Shown here: positions 52,137 through 61,302 of the stretch, one piece after another
Layout: each line of letters begins with the position of its first letter
Position numbering within the stretch: position 1 is the first letter of the stretch
Assembly: GCA_002305795.1 (NCBI GenBank)
Contig: DBRF01000017.1
Location: 1-64,000, forward strand
DNA length: 64,000 nucleotides
Reading direction: 5' to 3'
Origin: Ruminococcaceae bacterium UBA1375
Lineage (GTDB): Bacteria; Bacillota; Clostridia; Oscillospirales; Ruminococcaceae
Notes under the pieces: generated by a model
The model's input: only the letters and a program-made list of their open reading frames with translations
What the model was told of the DNA's origin: nothing
The model's database searches: none
Translations under genes and position numbers: made by a program

Positions 52137-54383
52137 TTAGTTTTCCCCGGATTCATCTTCTTTGAAACAAGGGGTGACGGCGGCAGTGGAAATTTCTACC
52201 GTCTCCGGGACAGGAATGGTATCTTCGGTCAAGGTCATGCCGTAGGGAACGTACATAGCTTTGTAATAGGCTTCCACCGTAGCTTCCGACATCATGCCGT
52301 ACTGCACATACAGGTCCATGGTCTGCTGGACGTACTCTCCGCTGTTGAAAACTACAACTACATTATCTTTGCTGAGAGAGATGTCGTAAAATCCGCTCAA
52401 TTTCTCTGCCAAAGCCGCCGCACTGGCGTCATCCGCCATGACGTAGCATTGATACTCGCCCAAAGGTGCAGTCTCTTTGGCGTAGAGGATCACATAGAAT
52501 TCCTCTGCCCCATTCTGCACCGCAAAGGGATTGCTGGAATCTCCGTACAGCACATACCTGGCGTCGTAGTCCAGCCCTTCCGGGTCGGTAAACACATAGC
52601 TGTCGCCCAAATGAATGCCTTCCGGTTCCTGAGGAGCTTCCGGATACACCGTATCTTCAGTCAAAGTCATGCCGTAGGGCATGTACATGGCACTGTAGTA
52701 GGCTTCCACCGTAGCTTCCGACATCATGCCAAGCTGCACATACAGGTCTATGGTCTGCTGGACGTACTCTCCGCTATTGAAAACTACTACTACGTTATCC
52801 TCGCTGAGAGAGGTGTCGTAAAATCCGCTCAATTTCTCTGCCAAAGCCGCCGCACTGGCGTTATCCCCCATGACGTAGCACTGATACTCGCCCAAAGGTG
52901 CGGTTTCTTTGGCATAGAGGATCACATAAAATTCCTCTGCCCCGTTCTGCACTGCAAAGGGGTTAGAAGAGTCTCCGTACAGCACATACCGGGCGTCGTA
53001 GTCCAGCCCTTCCGGGTCGGTAAACACATAGCTATCGCCCAGCTGGATGCCTTCCGTGGACACCGGAGGTTTGTCCTCCCCGCCGGGATTGGGCTCTTCC
53101 GTGTCGCCCCCCGGGGCAGGATCCACCGGGGGTTCCGGAGCAGGCGATTCCGGAATGGTAGTGCCTTGATAGGGCACCATGCCTTCATTGGCCATCATGT
53201 ACTGAAGGTAAGCGGTAGGAGTGGCTTCGCTCATGCCGCCAAACTGAACGTAATACCCCATCATCTGTTCCAGCACTGCCTGGTCGCTGTAGAGTACCAC
53301 TACGTCCTGATAACAGGAAGCGTTGTACAGCTGCGCCATCTGCTGGGCGCTGGCTTCATCTGCCCCACGATAACACCGATATTCCGCTACCGCCCGGCCA
53401 TCCTTTACATACAGGATTTCATACATCTCCGCCACATGGCAGCCCTGCTGGTTGACAATGGTCACGGCACTGGAGTTGCTGCCGCCGTACAAGACATAGC
53501 GAGCATCAAAATCCAATCCTTCCGGGTCGGTAAAGGTGTAAGAATCGCTGATCTTCAAAGAAAACGGCTCATCCATGGTGCCTACCGGCTCCAAGGGGAG
53601 GGTGGGATTGACAGCGCCGCCGGAAACCGTCCCCCCAAGACCAGCAGACTGGGTACCGGTGGTTCCGGAAGAAGACACCGGCACCGAAGCGGAACCGTGA
53701 TAGGTGCTCATACCCCGGAAGAAAAAGCCCATTCCCAGATAAGCTTCTGCTGTGGGAGCGGAAATTGCATTCTGGTTGTAGTAAAATTCAATGTAGGTTT
53801 CCTGGACGTAATCCCCATCGTTAACAATGAACACCACATCGCCGTGACGTTCGCAATGGCTATTTTCGCCGTAATAATACTGGCTCAAGTAATTGTAAGC
53901 GCCAATGGCATCCGCCTCGCTGTCCATCACATAACATTGGTACTCACCGGTACATTTGCCCTGGTAGGTGTACAAAATCTCATAGACGCCTTCTACCGAA
54001 TACCCTTGGTTGCTCAAGCCGCGGGCCATGTTGCAGCTGCTGTCCCCATACAGTACATAGCGGGTATCAAAACGGATATCTGCCGGATCGGTAAAGGTGT
54101 ACAGCCGGCTCATGGGGATGCTGTAGCTTTCCTCCCTGCCGGTGCCGGTAATGGCTTCTCCGGTATCCTGAGAGGTGGGCTCCAAGGGAGTTTCCTCTTC
54201 CTGCTGCTCCGTTTCTTCGGGATTCTGCAGCATTTCCCCGTCGGAAACGCCGCTGGTAGTCAGCCCGGTTTCTTCCTGGGGAGAAGACGGACGATTCAGC
54301 AACACAATGCACAGCACCACTGCAACGATTACGATTACTGCAGCGGCAGCGCAAAGGATGGCGATCTTTTTCTTCTTTTCCAT
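52137..54383 (-). CDS. membrane-anchored protein with four copies of an unrecognised ~130-residue domain
   Basis: 748 residues. An N-terminal helix (about 7-28, flanked by KKKK) anchors it; an acidic/Thr-rich linker follows. Four repeats start at about 80, 240, 445 and 590: each begins with a T-DPE-L-x-D-ARYVLYG pattern, goes on with YEILYAK or YVILYAK, EYQCYV, ALAEKLSGFY, a VVVVFN strand and YVQ...MSEATVEAYY. Copies 3 and 4 are about 93% identical over 135 residues and come from a recent in-frame DNA duplication; copies 1 and 2 are diverged. Linkers are Pro/Gly/Ser-rich. AAGGAG precedes the ATG. First gene of the seven-gene operon. Function unknown; repeat architecture suggests binding. Confidence 0.88.
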   Translation of the reverse strand: MEKKKKIAILCAAAAVIVIVAVVLCIVLLNRPSSPQEETGLTTSGVSDGEMLQNPEETEQQEEETPLEPTSQDTGEAITGTGREESYSIPMSRLYTFTDPADIRFDTRYVLYGDSSCNMARGLSNQGYSVEGVYEILYTYQGKCTGEYQCYVMDSEADAIGAYNYLSQYYYGENSHCERHGDVVFIVNDGDYVQETYIEFYYNQNAISAPTAEAYLGMGFFFRGMSTYHGSASVPVSSSGTTGTQSAGLGGTVSGGAVNPTLPLEPVGTMDEPFSLKISDSYTFTDPEGLDFDARYVLYGGSNSSAVTIVNQQGCHVAEMYEILYVKDGRAVAEYRCYRGADEASAQQMAQLYNASCYQDVVVLYSDQAVLEQMMGYYVQFGGMSEATPTAYLQYMMANEGMVPYQGTTIPESPAPEPPVDPAPGGDTEEPNPGGEDKPPVSTEGIQLGDSYVFTDPEGLDYDARYVLYGDSSNPFAVQNGAEEFYVILYAKETAPLGEYQCYVMGDNASAAALAEKLSGFYDTSLSEDNVVVVFNSGEYVQQTIDLYVQLGMMSEATVEAYYSAMYMPYGMTLTEDTVYPEAPQEPEGIHLGDSYVFTDPEGLDYDARYVLYGDSSNPFAVQNGAEEFYVILYAKETAPLGEYQCYVMADDASAAALAEKLSGFYDISLSKDNVVVVFNSGEYVQQTMDLYVQYGMMSEATVEAYYKAMYVPYGMTLTEDTIPVPETVEISTAAVTPCFKEDESGEN
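52220..53056 (-). repeat. 405-base tandem coding duplication
   Basis: Segments 52220-52624 and 52652-53056 are each 405 bases and differ at only a few positions; the offset is 432 bases, a multiple of three, so the frame is kept. They encode repeats 4 and 3 of the membrane-anchored protein. The 27-base spacer encodes a Pro/Glu-rich linker. Confidence 0.9.
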
Positions 54384-54431
54384 GCAATCACGCTCCTTAT
54401 TCCAATGCTCTCATAAAGGCGGCCTCCCTCT

Positions 54432-54447
54432 CTTTAGCGTGCTAAAG
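54432..54447. promoter_or_regulatory. dyad in the leader of the seven-gene operon
   Basis: Perfect palindrome CTTTAGC-GT-GCTAAAG between the promoter and the start codon of the membrane-anchored repeat protein. It could be an operator or a small leader hairpin; no regulator is assigned. Confidence 0.5.
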
Positions 54448-54478
54448 CGATAGGCGAAATCCAACCCTAATTTTTTCT

Positions 54479-54507
54479 AGCATACGACATTCCATCTTCG
54501 GTTGCAA
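54479..54507 (-). promoter_or_regulatory. promoter of the seven-gene operon
   Basis: Minus-strand TTGCAA (54502-54507), 17-base spacer, TATGCT (54479-54484), about 95 bases ahead of the start codon. Confidence 0.55.
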
Positions 54508-54684
54508 CAGAATTTGTCGAACAGGTACGAATTTATGCCTATCAGGGACAAATTCTTGTGGGAATGAACCGATCTTTTTCAAGTCGGCTTATTTCCTGTC
54601 GGTTAACTTTTTCCACCAAAATCAACTTCTTTTCCATTGCATTTTCACTTCCTCCCCTCTACAATAAGGGCAGGAGGCGGGAAG

Positions 54685-55803
54685 ATGAACGAATTGCAGA
54701 TCGGAGCGGTACTAAGCGAGTGCCGCCACAAACAAAAAGTAACCCAAGAAGAACTGGCGGAATATCTGGGGGTATCCAAAGCGGCGGTGTCCAAATGGGA
54801 AACCGGCGCCTCCTACCCGGATATTACCCTGCTGCCCCGGCTGGCAACTTTCTTTCATTTAAGTTTGGAAGAGCTTTTGGCATACCGTCCCCAGCTGACG
54901 CGGGAAGAAATCCGCACCGAATACCGGCGGCTTTCCGCCGCCTTCTCTTCCCAACCTCTGGAACAGGTACTGGAGCAGTGCCGGCAGTTGGCAAAAGAAT
55001 ATTACTCCTGTTTCCCGCTGCTGTTCCAACTGGGTTCTTTATATGTCAATCACACCCATTTAGCATCCGGCCCGGAACAGGTCAAAGAGATGCTGCAACA
55101 AGCCATGAAACTCTTTGTCCGAGTAAAGAATCAAAGCCGGGAAATCGGGCTGATTAAACAGGCCCGAAATATGGAAGCGTATTGTCTGCTGAACTTGGGA
55201 CACACCAAGCAAGCCCGCTGTCTGTTGGAGCCGTTGGAACTCTCCACTCCCAGTGCGGAATCCCTGCTGGCCAGCGCCTATCACATGGAAGGAAACCAGG
55301 TCAAGGCCCAAGAGATTTTGCAGGCCGGAATCTTCCAGGATGTGGTGGGGCTAATCAATCTTTTGGCTTCCTATCTCAGCTACAGCCAAACCGCTGATGA
55401 GCTGGAAGAAACCTGGAAGCGGATCCAGCTTTTCATCGACGGGTTCCAGTTAAAATCCCTGCACCCCGGCTTGATTCTGCCCCTATACCCTGCTGCCGCC
55501 GTGCAGCACCTGAAATTGGGGCAGCGGGAGCAGGCCCTGGACCGATTGGAAGAATTTACCCAACTGGCCACCTCAGACATCTATCCGCTGAAACTTCATG
55601 GAGACCAATTTTTCACGTTACTGGACCACTGGCTGGAATCCACCCTGGAACTGGGAAACGGCCTGCCCAGAGATGAAGCGGTGATCCGCAAAAGCATAGC
55701 TCAAAGCCTGACGGCCCACCCTGCCTTTGCCTCTCTGGCTCAGGAACCCCGGTTTGCAGGGATGATCGCCCGGCTGAAGGCCAGCCAAGAAAGGAGTTCT
55801 TAA
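54685..55803 (+). CDS. XRE-family regulator with TPR-like C-terminal domain
   Basis: 372 residues. A helix-turn-helix of the Xre/Cro type lies at about 5-65 (VTQEELAEYLGVSKAAVSKWETG), followed by roughly 300 residues of helical TPR-like repeats (about 80-370). Such two-part regulators in Firmicutes often respond to peptides. ATG 54685 fits AGGAGG 7 bases ahead. The ABC ATPase starts one base after its stop, and the permease overlaps the ATPase, so the regulator probably controls this exporter. Diverges from the seven-gene operon. Confidence 0.88.
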   Translation: MNELQIGAVLSECRHKQKVTQEELAEYLGVSKAAVSKWETGASYPDITLLPRLATFFHLSLEELLAYRPQLTREEIRTEYRRLSAAFSSQPLEQVLEQCRQLAKEYYSCFPLLFQLGSLYVNHTHLASGPEQVKEMLQQAMKLFVRVKNQSREIGLIKQARNMEAYCLLNLGHTKQARCLLEPLELSTPSAESLLASAYHMEGNQVKAQEILQAGIFQDVVGLINLLASYLSYSQTADELEETWKRIQLFIDGFQLKSLHPGLILPLYPAAAVQHLKLGQREQALDRLEEFTQLATSDIYPLKLHGDQFFTLLDHWLESTLELGNGLPRDEAVIRKSIAQSLTAHPAFASLAQEPRFAGMIARLKASQERSS

Positions 55804-55804
55804 C

Positions 55805-56716
55805 ATGGAAGCCATTGTGTTTGAGCAGCTTTCCAAAACCTATCCCGGCGGCAAAGAAGCGGTCAAAGAATTAAATCTCTCCTTGGAGCAGGGAGAAGTA
55901 TTTGGATTTTTGGGGCCCAATGGTGCGGGAAAAACCACCACCGTAAAACTGCTCACCGGCATTCTTTCCCCTTCCCGGGGCAGCTGCCGGGTGCTGGGGG
56001 TGGATCCTGCCCAGCACCCGGAACAGGTCCATTCCTTTTCCGGCGTGGTAACAGAGCACGCCCAAATGTACGACCATCTTACCGGCATGGAAAACCTGGA
56101 GTTTTACGCCGCCCTGTTCGGCTTATCCAGACAACAGGGAACCCAGCGAGCCAAACAGCTGTTGGAGCAGCTGGATCTGTCCGATGCCGCCGGTCAAAAG
56201 CTGGGGGCTTACTCCACCGGCATGCGGCAGAAACTTTCCCTGGCCAGAGCCCTTTTGGCCCAGCCCAAAATCTTATTTTTGGATGAACCCACCTCCGGGA
56301 TGGACCCGGAAAGCGTGCTGCGGGTGAACAGAATGCTGCGACGGCTGGCCAAGGAAGAAGGAGTTACTCTATTCCTCTGCACCCACCAACTGCGCTACGC
56401 CCAGGAGATCTGCACCCGGTACGGGCTGATGGAACAGGGGCGTTTGCTGGCCTGCGGCACCTTAGAAGAATTGCAAAACCGGGTATCTGCCGGCATGAAG
56501 GTGCAGATCCGGGCAAAAAAGGTGCCGCCTGCCCTGGGACTGGCTTTAAAAGCGGATGGAATTTGGGAAGGGAACATTTCCAGGGAAGAGGAAATCCCAA
56601 AATTGGTACGGCAGCTGGTGGAATTGGGTGGTGAAATTTACAGCGTCTCCGCCCAAACTCCCAGCTTAGAAGAAATCTATTTCGCCCTGACCGGCGCTCA
56701 GGAGGTGCTGTTATGA
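55805..56716 (+). CDS. ABC transporter ATP-binding protein
   Basis: 303 residues with Walker A GPNGAGKTT, signature YSTGMRQKL, Walker B ILFLDEPTSGMD and H-loop LCTHQLR. The C-terminal 85 residues form the extension common in DrrA/CcmA-type drug or antimicrobial exporters. The start has AAAGGAG ahead; the stop overlaps the permease start (ATGA). Confidence 0.93.
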   Translation: MEAIVFEQLSKTYPGGKEAVKELNLSLEQGEVFGFLGPNGAGKTTTVKLLTGILSPSRGSCRVLGVDPAQHPEQVHSFSGVVTEHAQMYDHLTGMENLEFYAALFGLSRQQGTQRAKQLLEQLDLSDAAGQKLGAYSTGMRQKLSLARALLAQPKILFLDEPTSGMDPESVLRVNRMLRRLAKEEGVTLFLCTHQLRYAQEICTRYGLMEQGRLLACGTLEELQNRVSAGMKVQIRAKKVPPALGLALKADGIWEGNISREEEIPKLVRQLVELGGEIYSVSAQTPSLEEIYFALTGAQEVLL

Positions 56717-57498
56717 AACGCTCCATGTATGCCATGATTCATAAAGATTTTCGGGGTGTGGTATCCAATCGCAGATTGTTTGCCTCCCTGCTGATCGTGC
56801 CCATTGTGCTCACCGTCCTGCTGCCCTCCATTTTTGTCATTACCGGTCACTTTACCCCCGACGACCCGGATTTGCAGCAGATGTTGTCCCTGCTCCCGGA
56901 ATCCATCCAGGAAAGCAGTTTAGAACAGCTCATCCACCAAATGCTGCTCAACTACATCCTGCCGGTGTTTTTCCTGATGATCCCCATTATGACCGCATCC
57001 ATCATGGCAGCCAGCTCTTTTGTGGGAGAAAAGGAAAAGCGCACCCTGGAAACCCTGCTCTATGCTCCCCTTACCTTAAAAGAAATTTTCCGAGCTAAGG
57101 TATTGGCCTGCTTTTTGGTGAGTATGCTGGTATCGCTGATTTCCTTTGCCGCCATGCTGCTGGTGCTGGAAACCGAGCTGTTTTTCCTCACCGGCAGCGG
57201 ACTGTTTCCCGGCATCAGCTGGCTGGTCATCCTGCTGCTAGTGTCCCCGGCCATCTCCCTCATTGCCATTACCCTGATTGTCCGGCAGTCCGCCAAGGCC
57301 AAAACCGTGGAGGAATCCCAGCAAGGAGCAGTCTTTTTGATCATCCCCATCGTGCTGCTGGCCATAGGGCAGTTTACCGGAGTGCTGATGCTCAGCGTTT
57401 GGGTGCTGCTGGGACTGGGGGTGCTCTGCGCCCTAGTGGCAGGACTTCTGCTGAAACGGGCCATGGGAAACTTCACTTATGAAAAACTGTTATCATAA
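56713..57498 (+). CDS. ABC-2-type transporter permease
   Basis: 261 residues with six helices; NatB-like arrangement with a short first cytoplasmic segment, an extracytoplasmic stretch (about 45-80) containing acidic residues (FTPDDPD, LPESIQESSLEQL), and GEKEKRTLETLLYAPLT, a conserved cytoplasmic loop of this permease group. Partner of the preceding ATPase. Substrate unknown. Confidence 0.88.
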   Translation: MKRSMYAMIHKDFRGVVSNRRLFASLLIVPIVLTVLLPSIFVITGHFTPDDPDLQQMLSLLPESIQESSLEQLIHQMLLNYILPVFFLMIPIMTASIMAASSFVGEKEKRTLETLLYAPLTLKEIFRAKVLACFLVSMLVSLISFAAMLLVLETELFFLTGSGLFPGISWLVILLLVSPAISLIAITLIVRQSAKAKTVEESQQGAVFLIIPIVLLAIGQFTGVLMLSVWVLLGLGVLCALVAGLLLKRAMGNFTYEKLLS

Positions 57499-57551
57499 GC
57501 AGGCACCCCATTTCCCAGCCGCAGCCCACCATCAACTTTCCCCGAACAAAG

Positions 57552-57586
57552 ACCGCAGTACCGTTAAGATACTGCGGCCTTTTTCT
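57552..57586 (+). terminator. terminator of the XRE-ABC operon
   Basis: Eight-base stem CCGCAGTA/TACTGCGG with a nine-base loop followed by CCTTTTTCTC. Confidence 0.8.
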
Positions 57587-57651
57587 CCAAAAAGCAAAAC
57601 GAGCCCTCCTTGAAAGACTCGTCCTGCCACATATTATCTCCCTTGCTTTGC

Positions 57652-59538
57652 TTACGCTGCAAAATTGCCGGTGTACAGCTGATAGTATTTTCCTTTGGCG
57701 GCAATCAGCTCATCGTGGGTGCCACGTTCAATAATCCGGCCCTGCTCCATGACAATGATGCAGTCGGAATTTTTCACGGTGGACAGCCGGTGGGCAATGA
57801 CAAAGGTGGTGCGTCCCTTCATCAAAGCGTCCATGCCGTCCTGCACCAGCTTCTCGGTACGAGTATCAATGGAAGAGGTAGCCTCGTCCAAAATCAGGGC
57901 CGGCGGGTCCGCCACAGCCGCACGGGCAATGGCCAACAGCTGGCGCTGCCCCTGGCTCAGGTTAGCGCCGTCCCCGGTGAGCATGGTCTGATAGCCGTCC
58001 GGCAGCCGGCGGATAAAGCTATCGGCGTTGGCCAGCTTGGCCGCCTTGATGCACTCTTCATCGGTGGCGTCCAACTTGCCATAGCGGATGTTATCCATAA
58101 CAGTGCCGGTAAACAGGTGGGTGTCCTGGAGCACAATTCCCAAAGACCGGCGGAGATCCGGCTTTTTTATTTTGTTGATGTTGATGCCGTCGTACCGGAT
58201 TTTGCCGTCGGCGATGTCGTAAAAGCGGTTAATCAAGTTGGTGATGGTGGTTTTGCCTGCGCCGGTGGCGCCGACAAAAGCAATCTTCTGCCCCGGCTTG
58301 GCGTAAAGGCTGATGTCGTGGAGTACTATTTTGTCTTCGCTGTAGCCAAAGTCCACATGGTCCAGCACCACGCCACCTTCCAGCTTGGTGTAGGTGACGG
58401 TGCCGGAGGCTTTGTGGGGGTGTTTCCAGGCCCAGAGGTTGGTGCGGGTATCGGACTCGGTGAGCCGGCCGTTTTCGTCCACCTTGGCGTTGACCAGTTC
58501 CACATAGCCATCATTGGTTTCGGGGGTCTGGTCCATCAGCTCAAACACACGCTGGGCGCCAGCGGCGGCGTTTACCACAAAGTTCACCTGCTGGCTCACC
58601 TGGGTGATGGGGTTAGTAAAGCTCTTGTTCAGCCCCACAAAGGTGACCACCGTGCCGATGGAAACTCCCGCTAATTGGTTGATGCCCAAAATAGCCCCCA
58701 CCACAGCTACCAGCGCATAGCTGATCCAGCCGATGTTGGCGTTTACCGGCATCAACAGGTTGGCGTAGCTGTTGGCCTTGTCGGTGCTGTTGCGCAGCTT
58801 TTCATTGACCTTGTGAAAGTCCGCTTTGGCCGCTTCCTCGTGGCAGAACACCTTCACCACCTTCTGGCCGTCCAGCATTTCTTCGATAAACCCATCCACT
58901 GCGCCCAAATCCTTCTGCTGGTGGACGTAGTACTTGCCGGACAGCTTGGTGAATTTGGAGGTCACAAACAGCATCACGGCGGCGGTGAGCAGGGAAATTA
59001 CCGTCAGGGCGGGGTTGAGGATAATCATGGTCACCAGAGTAGCGATCATGGTGATCACCGAGTTGATGATCTGGGGAATGCTCTGGCTTAACAGCTGCCG
59101 GAGGGTGTCCACGTCATTGGTGTAAACCGACATAATGTCGCCGTGGGCATGGGTGTCAAAATACTTAATGGGCAGCGATTCCATTTTGTGAAACAAATCG
59201 TTCCGGAGGTTGCGCATGGTCCCCTGGCTGACATTGACCATAATCCGGTTATAGGCAAAGGTGCTGACCACGCCGATGGCCATGACGCAGGCCAAACGGA
59301 CCAGGTCGGAGGCCAAGGCGCTGAAATCGGTGGAGCCGCTGGCCATCATGGGAAGAATGTAGTCGTCCACCAATCTCTGGGGGAAGGTGGCGCCCACTAC
59401 GGTTGCAATGGCGGTAATAATAATGCAGAGGATCACCAGCAAAAACTGGAATTTATAAAAATGGAGCATGTACCGGATAACCCGGCTGATGAGTGTGGTT
59501 GCCGAGGCAACTCTTGCCTTATGTTTTCTGTCTTTCAT
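57652..59538 (-). CDS. ABC exporter, heterodimer partner with canonical catalytic site
   Basis: 628 residues. Six-helix exporter domain (about 20-335) and ATPase with Walker A GATGAGKTT, signature LSQGQRQLL, canonical Walker B LILDEATSSID and H-loop VIAHRLS. An insert of about 45 residues between the domains (near 340-390, DETDTRTN region) is longer than usual. Follows the other subunit by 24 bases, with AAAGGAGG ahead. Resembles BmrA/LmrA- and BmrCD-type multidrug exporters. Confidence 0.92.
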   Translation of the reverse strand: MKDRKHKARVASATTLISRVIRYMLHFYKFQFLLVILCIIITAIATVVGATFPQRLVDDYILPMMASGSTDFSALASDLVRLACVMAIGVVSTFAYNRIMVNVSQGTMRNLRNDLFHKMESLPIKYFDTHAHGDIMSVYTNDVDTLRQLLSQSIPQIINSVITMIATLVTMIILNPALTVISLLTAAVMLFVTSKFTKLSGKYYVHQQKDLGAVDGFIEEMLDGQKVVKVFCHEEAAKADFHKVNEKLRNSTDKANSYANLLMPVNANIGWISYALVAVVGAILGINQLAGVSIGTVVTFVGLNKSFTNPITQVSQQVNFVVNAAAGAQRVFELMDQTPETNDGYVELVNAKVDENGRLTESDTRTNLWAWKHPHKASGTVTYTKLEGGVVLDHVDFGYSEDKIVLHDISLYAKPGQKIAFVGATGAGKTTITNLINRFYDIADGKIRYDGININKIKKPDLRRSLGIVLQDTHLFTGTVMDNIRYGKLDATDEECIKAAKLANADSFIRRLPDGYQTMLTGDGANLSQGQRQLLAIARAAVADPPALILDEATSSIDTRTEKLVQDGMDALMKGRTTFVIAHRLSTVKNSDCIIVMEQGRIIERGTHDELIAAKGKYYQLYTGNFAA

Positions 59539-59562
59539 AGAACCGTCTTCCTCCTTTCTGAA

Positions 59563-61302
59563 TTATGCGGGCTGGTCAAAGTCGCCGCCGCCCTCTTTTT
59601 GGGAGGTGTAGATTTCCTGGTAAATGGCGTTGTTCTTCAACAAATTTTCGTGGGTGTCAAAGGCGTCGATCTTTCCGTCATCCAGCACCAGGATGCGGTC
59701 CGCCGATTCCACACTGGAAATTCGCTGGGCAATGATGATTTTGGTGGTGCCGGGAATCTTCTCGGCAAAGGCCCGGCGGATCTTAGCGTCGGTAGCGGTG
59801 TCCACTGCACTGGTGGAATCGTCCAAAATCAACACTTTGGGCTTTTTCAGCAAAGCACGGGCAATGCACAGCCGCTGCTTCTGACCGCCGGAAACGTTGT
59901 TGCCGCCCCGTTCAATCCGGGTGCGGTATCCCTCCGGCATCCGGTCGATGAACTCGTCGGCACAAGCGGCCTTGCAGGCTTCGATGCAGTCCTCTTCGGT
60001 AGCGTCCGGGTTGCCCCAGCGCAGGTTTTGCAGAATGCTGCCGGAAAACAAGGTGTTCTTTTGCAGCACCACCGAGACCTGATTGCGCAGCACTTCGGTG
60101 TCGTATTGGCGCACATCCACCCCGCCTACGCAGACGGAACCGTCATCCACATCATACAATCTGCAAATCAGGTTCACCAGGCTGCTTTTTCCAGAACCGG
60201 TGCCGCCGATGACCCCGATGGTTTCTCCGCTCTTGATGTGGAGGTCGATGTCGGACAGGACGTTTTTGCCGCTGCCGTGTTTATAGGAAAAGTTCACATG
60301 GTTGAAGTCAATCTGTCCGTCCTTTACTTCCATTACCGGATGTTCCGGGTCTTTCAGATCTGGGGTTTCGCTGAGCACCTCACTGATACGGCGAATGCTG
60401 GCCAGGGACATACTGATCATAACCACTACCATGGAAAGCATCATCAGGCTCATCAGCAGGGCCATAATGTAGCTGAACAGGCTGGTCAAATCGCCGGTGC
60501 TCAAGGTGCCGCCTACGATAAACTGAGCGCCGAACCAGGACACGGAAATGATGCAGAAGTACACGGCAACCATCATGGCCGGGTTATTGAAGGCCAAAAG
60601 CCCTTCCGCTTTCACAAACATTTTGTACAGGGTATTGGATGCTTTGGAAAACTTCTTGTCCTCATAATCTTCCCGCACAAACGCCTTGACCACTCGGATG
60701 GCGGTGACATTTTCCTGCACGCTGGCGTTCAGGTCGTCATATTTCTTAAAGACCCGATTAAAAATCCGCAATGTCACCACCATAATGGAGCCGATGACAA
60801 TCACCAAAAAGGCCACGGCAATTAAAAACATCCAGCTTAACTGCACATTGATGTACAGACACATGGCGAAGCTGAAGATCAAATTCAGCGGCGCCCGAAC
60901 CGCTACACGGATAATCATCATAAAGGCGTTCTGCACGTTGGTGATGTCGGTGGTCATACGGGTTACCAAACCGGGCACGCTGAATTTATCAATGTTGGAG
61001 AAGGAAAAAGTTTGGATCTTGGCGTAAATAGCTTCCCGCAGATTTGCCGCCAAACCAGCTGATGCGCTGGCGGCGTTTTTTCCGGCCAGAGCGCCGAAAA
61101 TTAAGCTCAAAACCGCCATTCCTACAATGAGAATGCCGTAACGGTACACCACCGGCAGATTGGCGGCTTCCAGGCCCTGGTCAATGATAATCGCCGTCAC
61201 AAAGGGCATCAAAATTTCCATAATGACCTCAAGGGCAGTCATACCGATGCAGAGAAAGGCATTCCGTTTATACTGTTTAAGCTGTTGCAACACTTTTCTC
61301 AC
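59563..61302 (-). CDS. ABC exporter, heterodimer partner with degenerate catalytic Glu
   Basis: 579 residues. Walker A GGTGSGKSS, signature VSGGQKQR, but the residues after Walker B read LILDDSTSAVD, with Asp replacing the catalytic Glu, and the H-loop is IIAQRISS with Gln for His. This is the usual non-hydrolysing site of heterodimeric exporters such as BmrCD or TM287/288; the partner gene supplies the normal site. Starts at GTG 61302, inside the end of the MarR gene, so translation is coupled and MarR probably controls it. Confidence 0.92.
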   Translation of the reverse strand: MRKVLQQLKQYKRNAFLCIGMTALEVIMEILMPFVTAIIIDQGLEAANLPVVYRYGILIVGMAVLSLIFGALAGKNAASASAGLAANLREAIYAKIQTFSFSNIDKFSVPGLVTRMTTDITNVQNAFMMIIRVAVRAPLNLIFSFAMCLYINVQLSWMFLIAVAFLVIVIGSIMVVTLRIFNRVFKKYDDLNASVQENVTAIRVVKAFVREDYEDKKFSKASNTLYKMFVKAEGLLAFNNPAMMVAVYFCIISVSWFGAQFIVGGTLSTGDLTSLFSYIMALLMSLMMLSMVVVMISMSLASIRRISEVLSETPDLKDPEHPVMEVKDGQIDFNHVNFSYKHGSGKNVLSDIDLHIKSGETIGVIGGTGSGKSSLVNLICRLYDVDDGSVCVGGVDVRQYDTEVLRNQVSVVLQKNTLFSGSILQNLRWGNPDATEEDCIEACKAACADEFIDRMPEGYRTRIERGGNNVSGGQKQRLCIARALLKKPKVLILDDSTSAVDTATDAKIRRAFAEKIPGTTKIIIAQRISSVESADRILVLDDGKIDAFDTHENLLKNNAIYQEIYTSQKEGGGDFDQPA

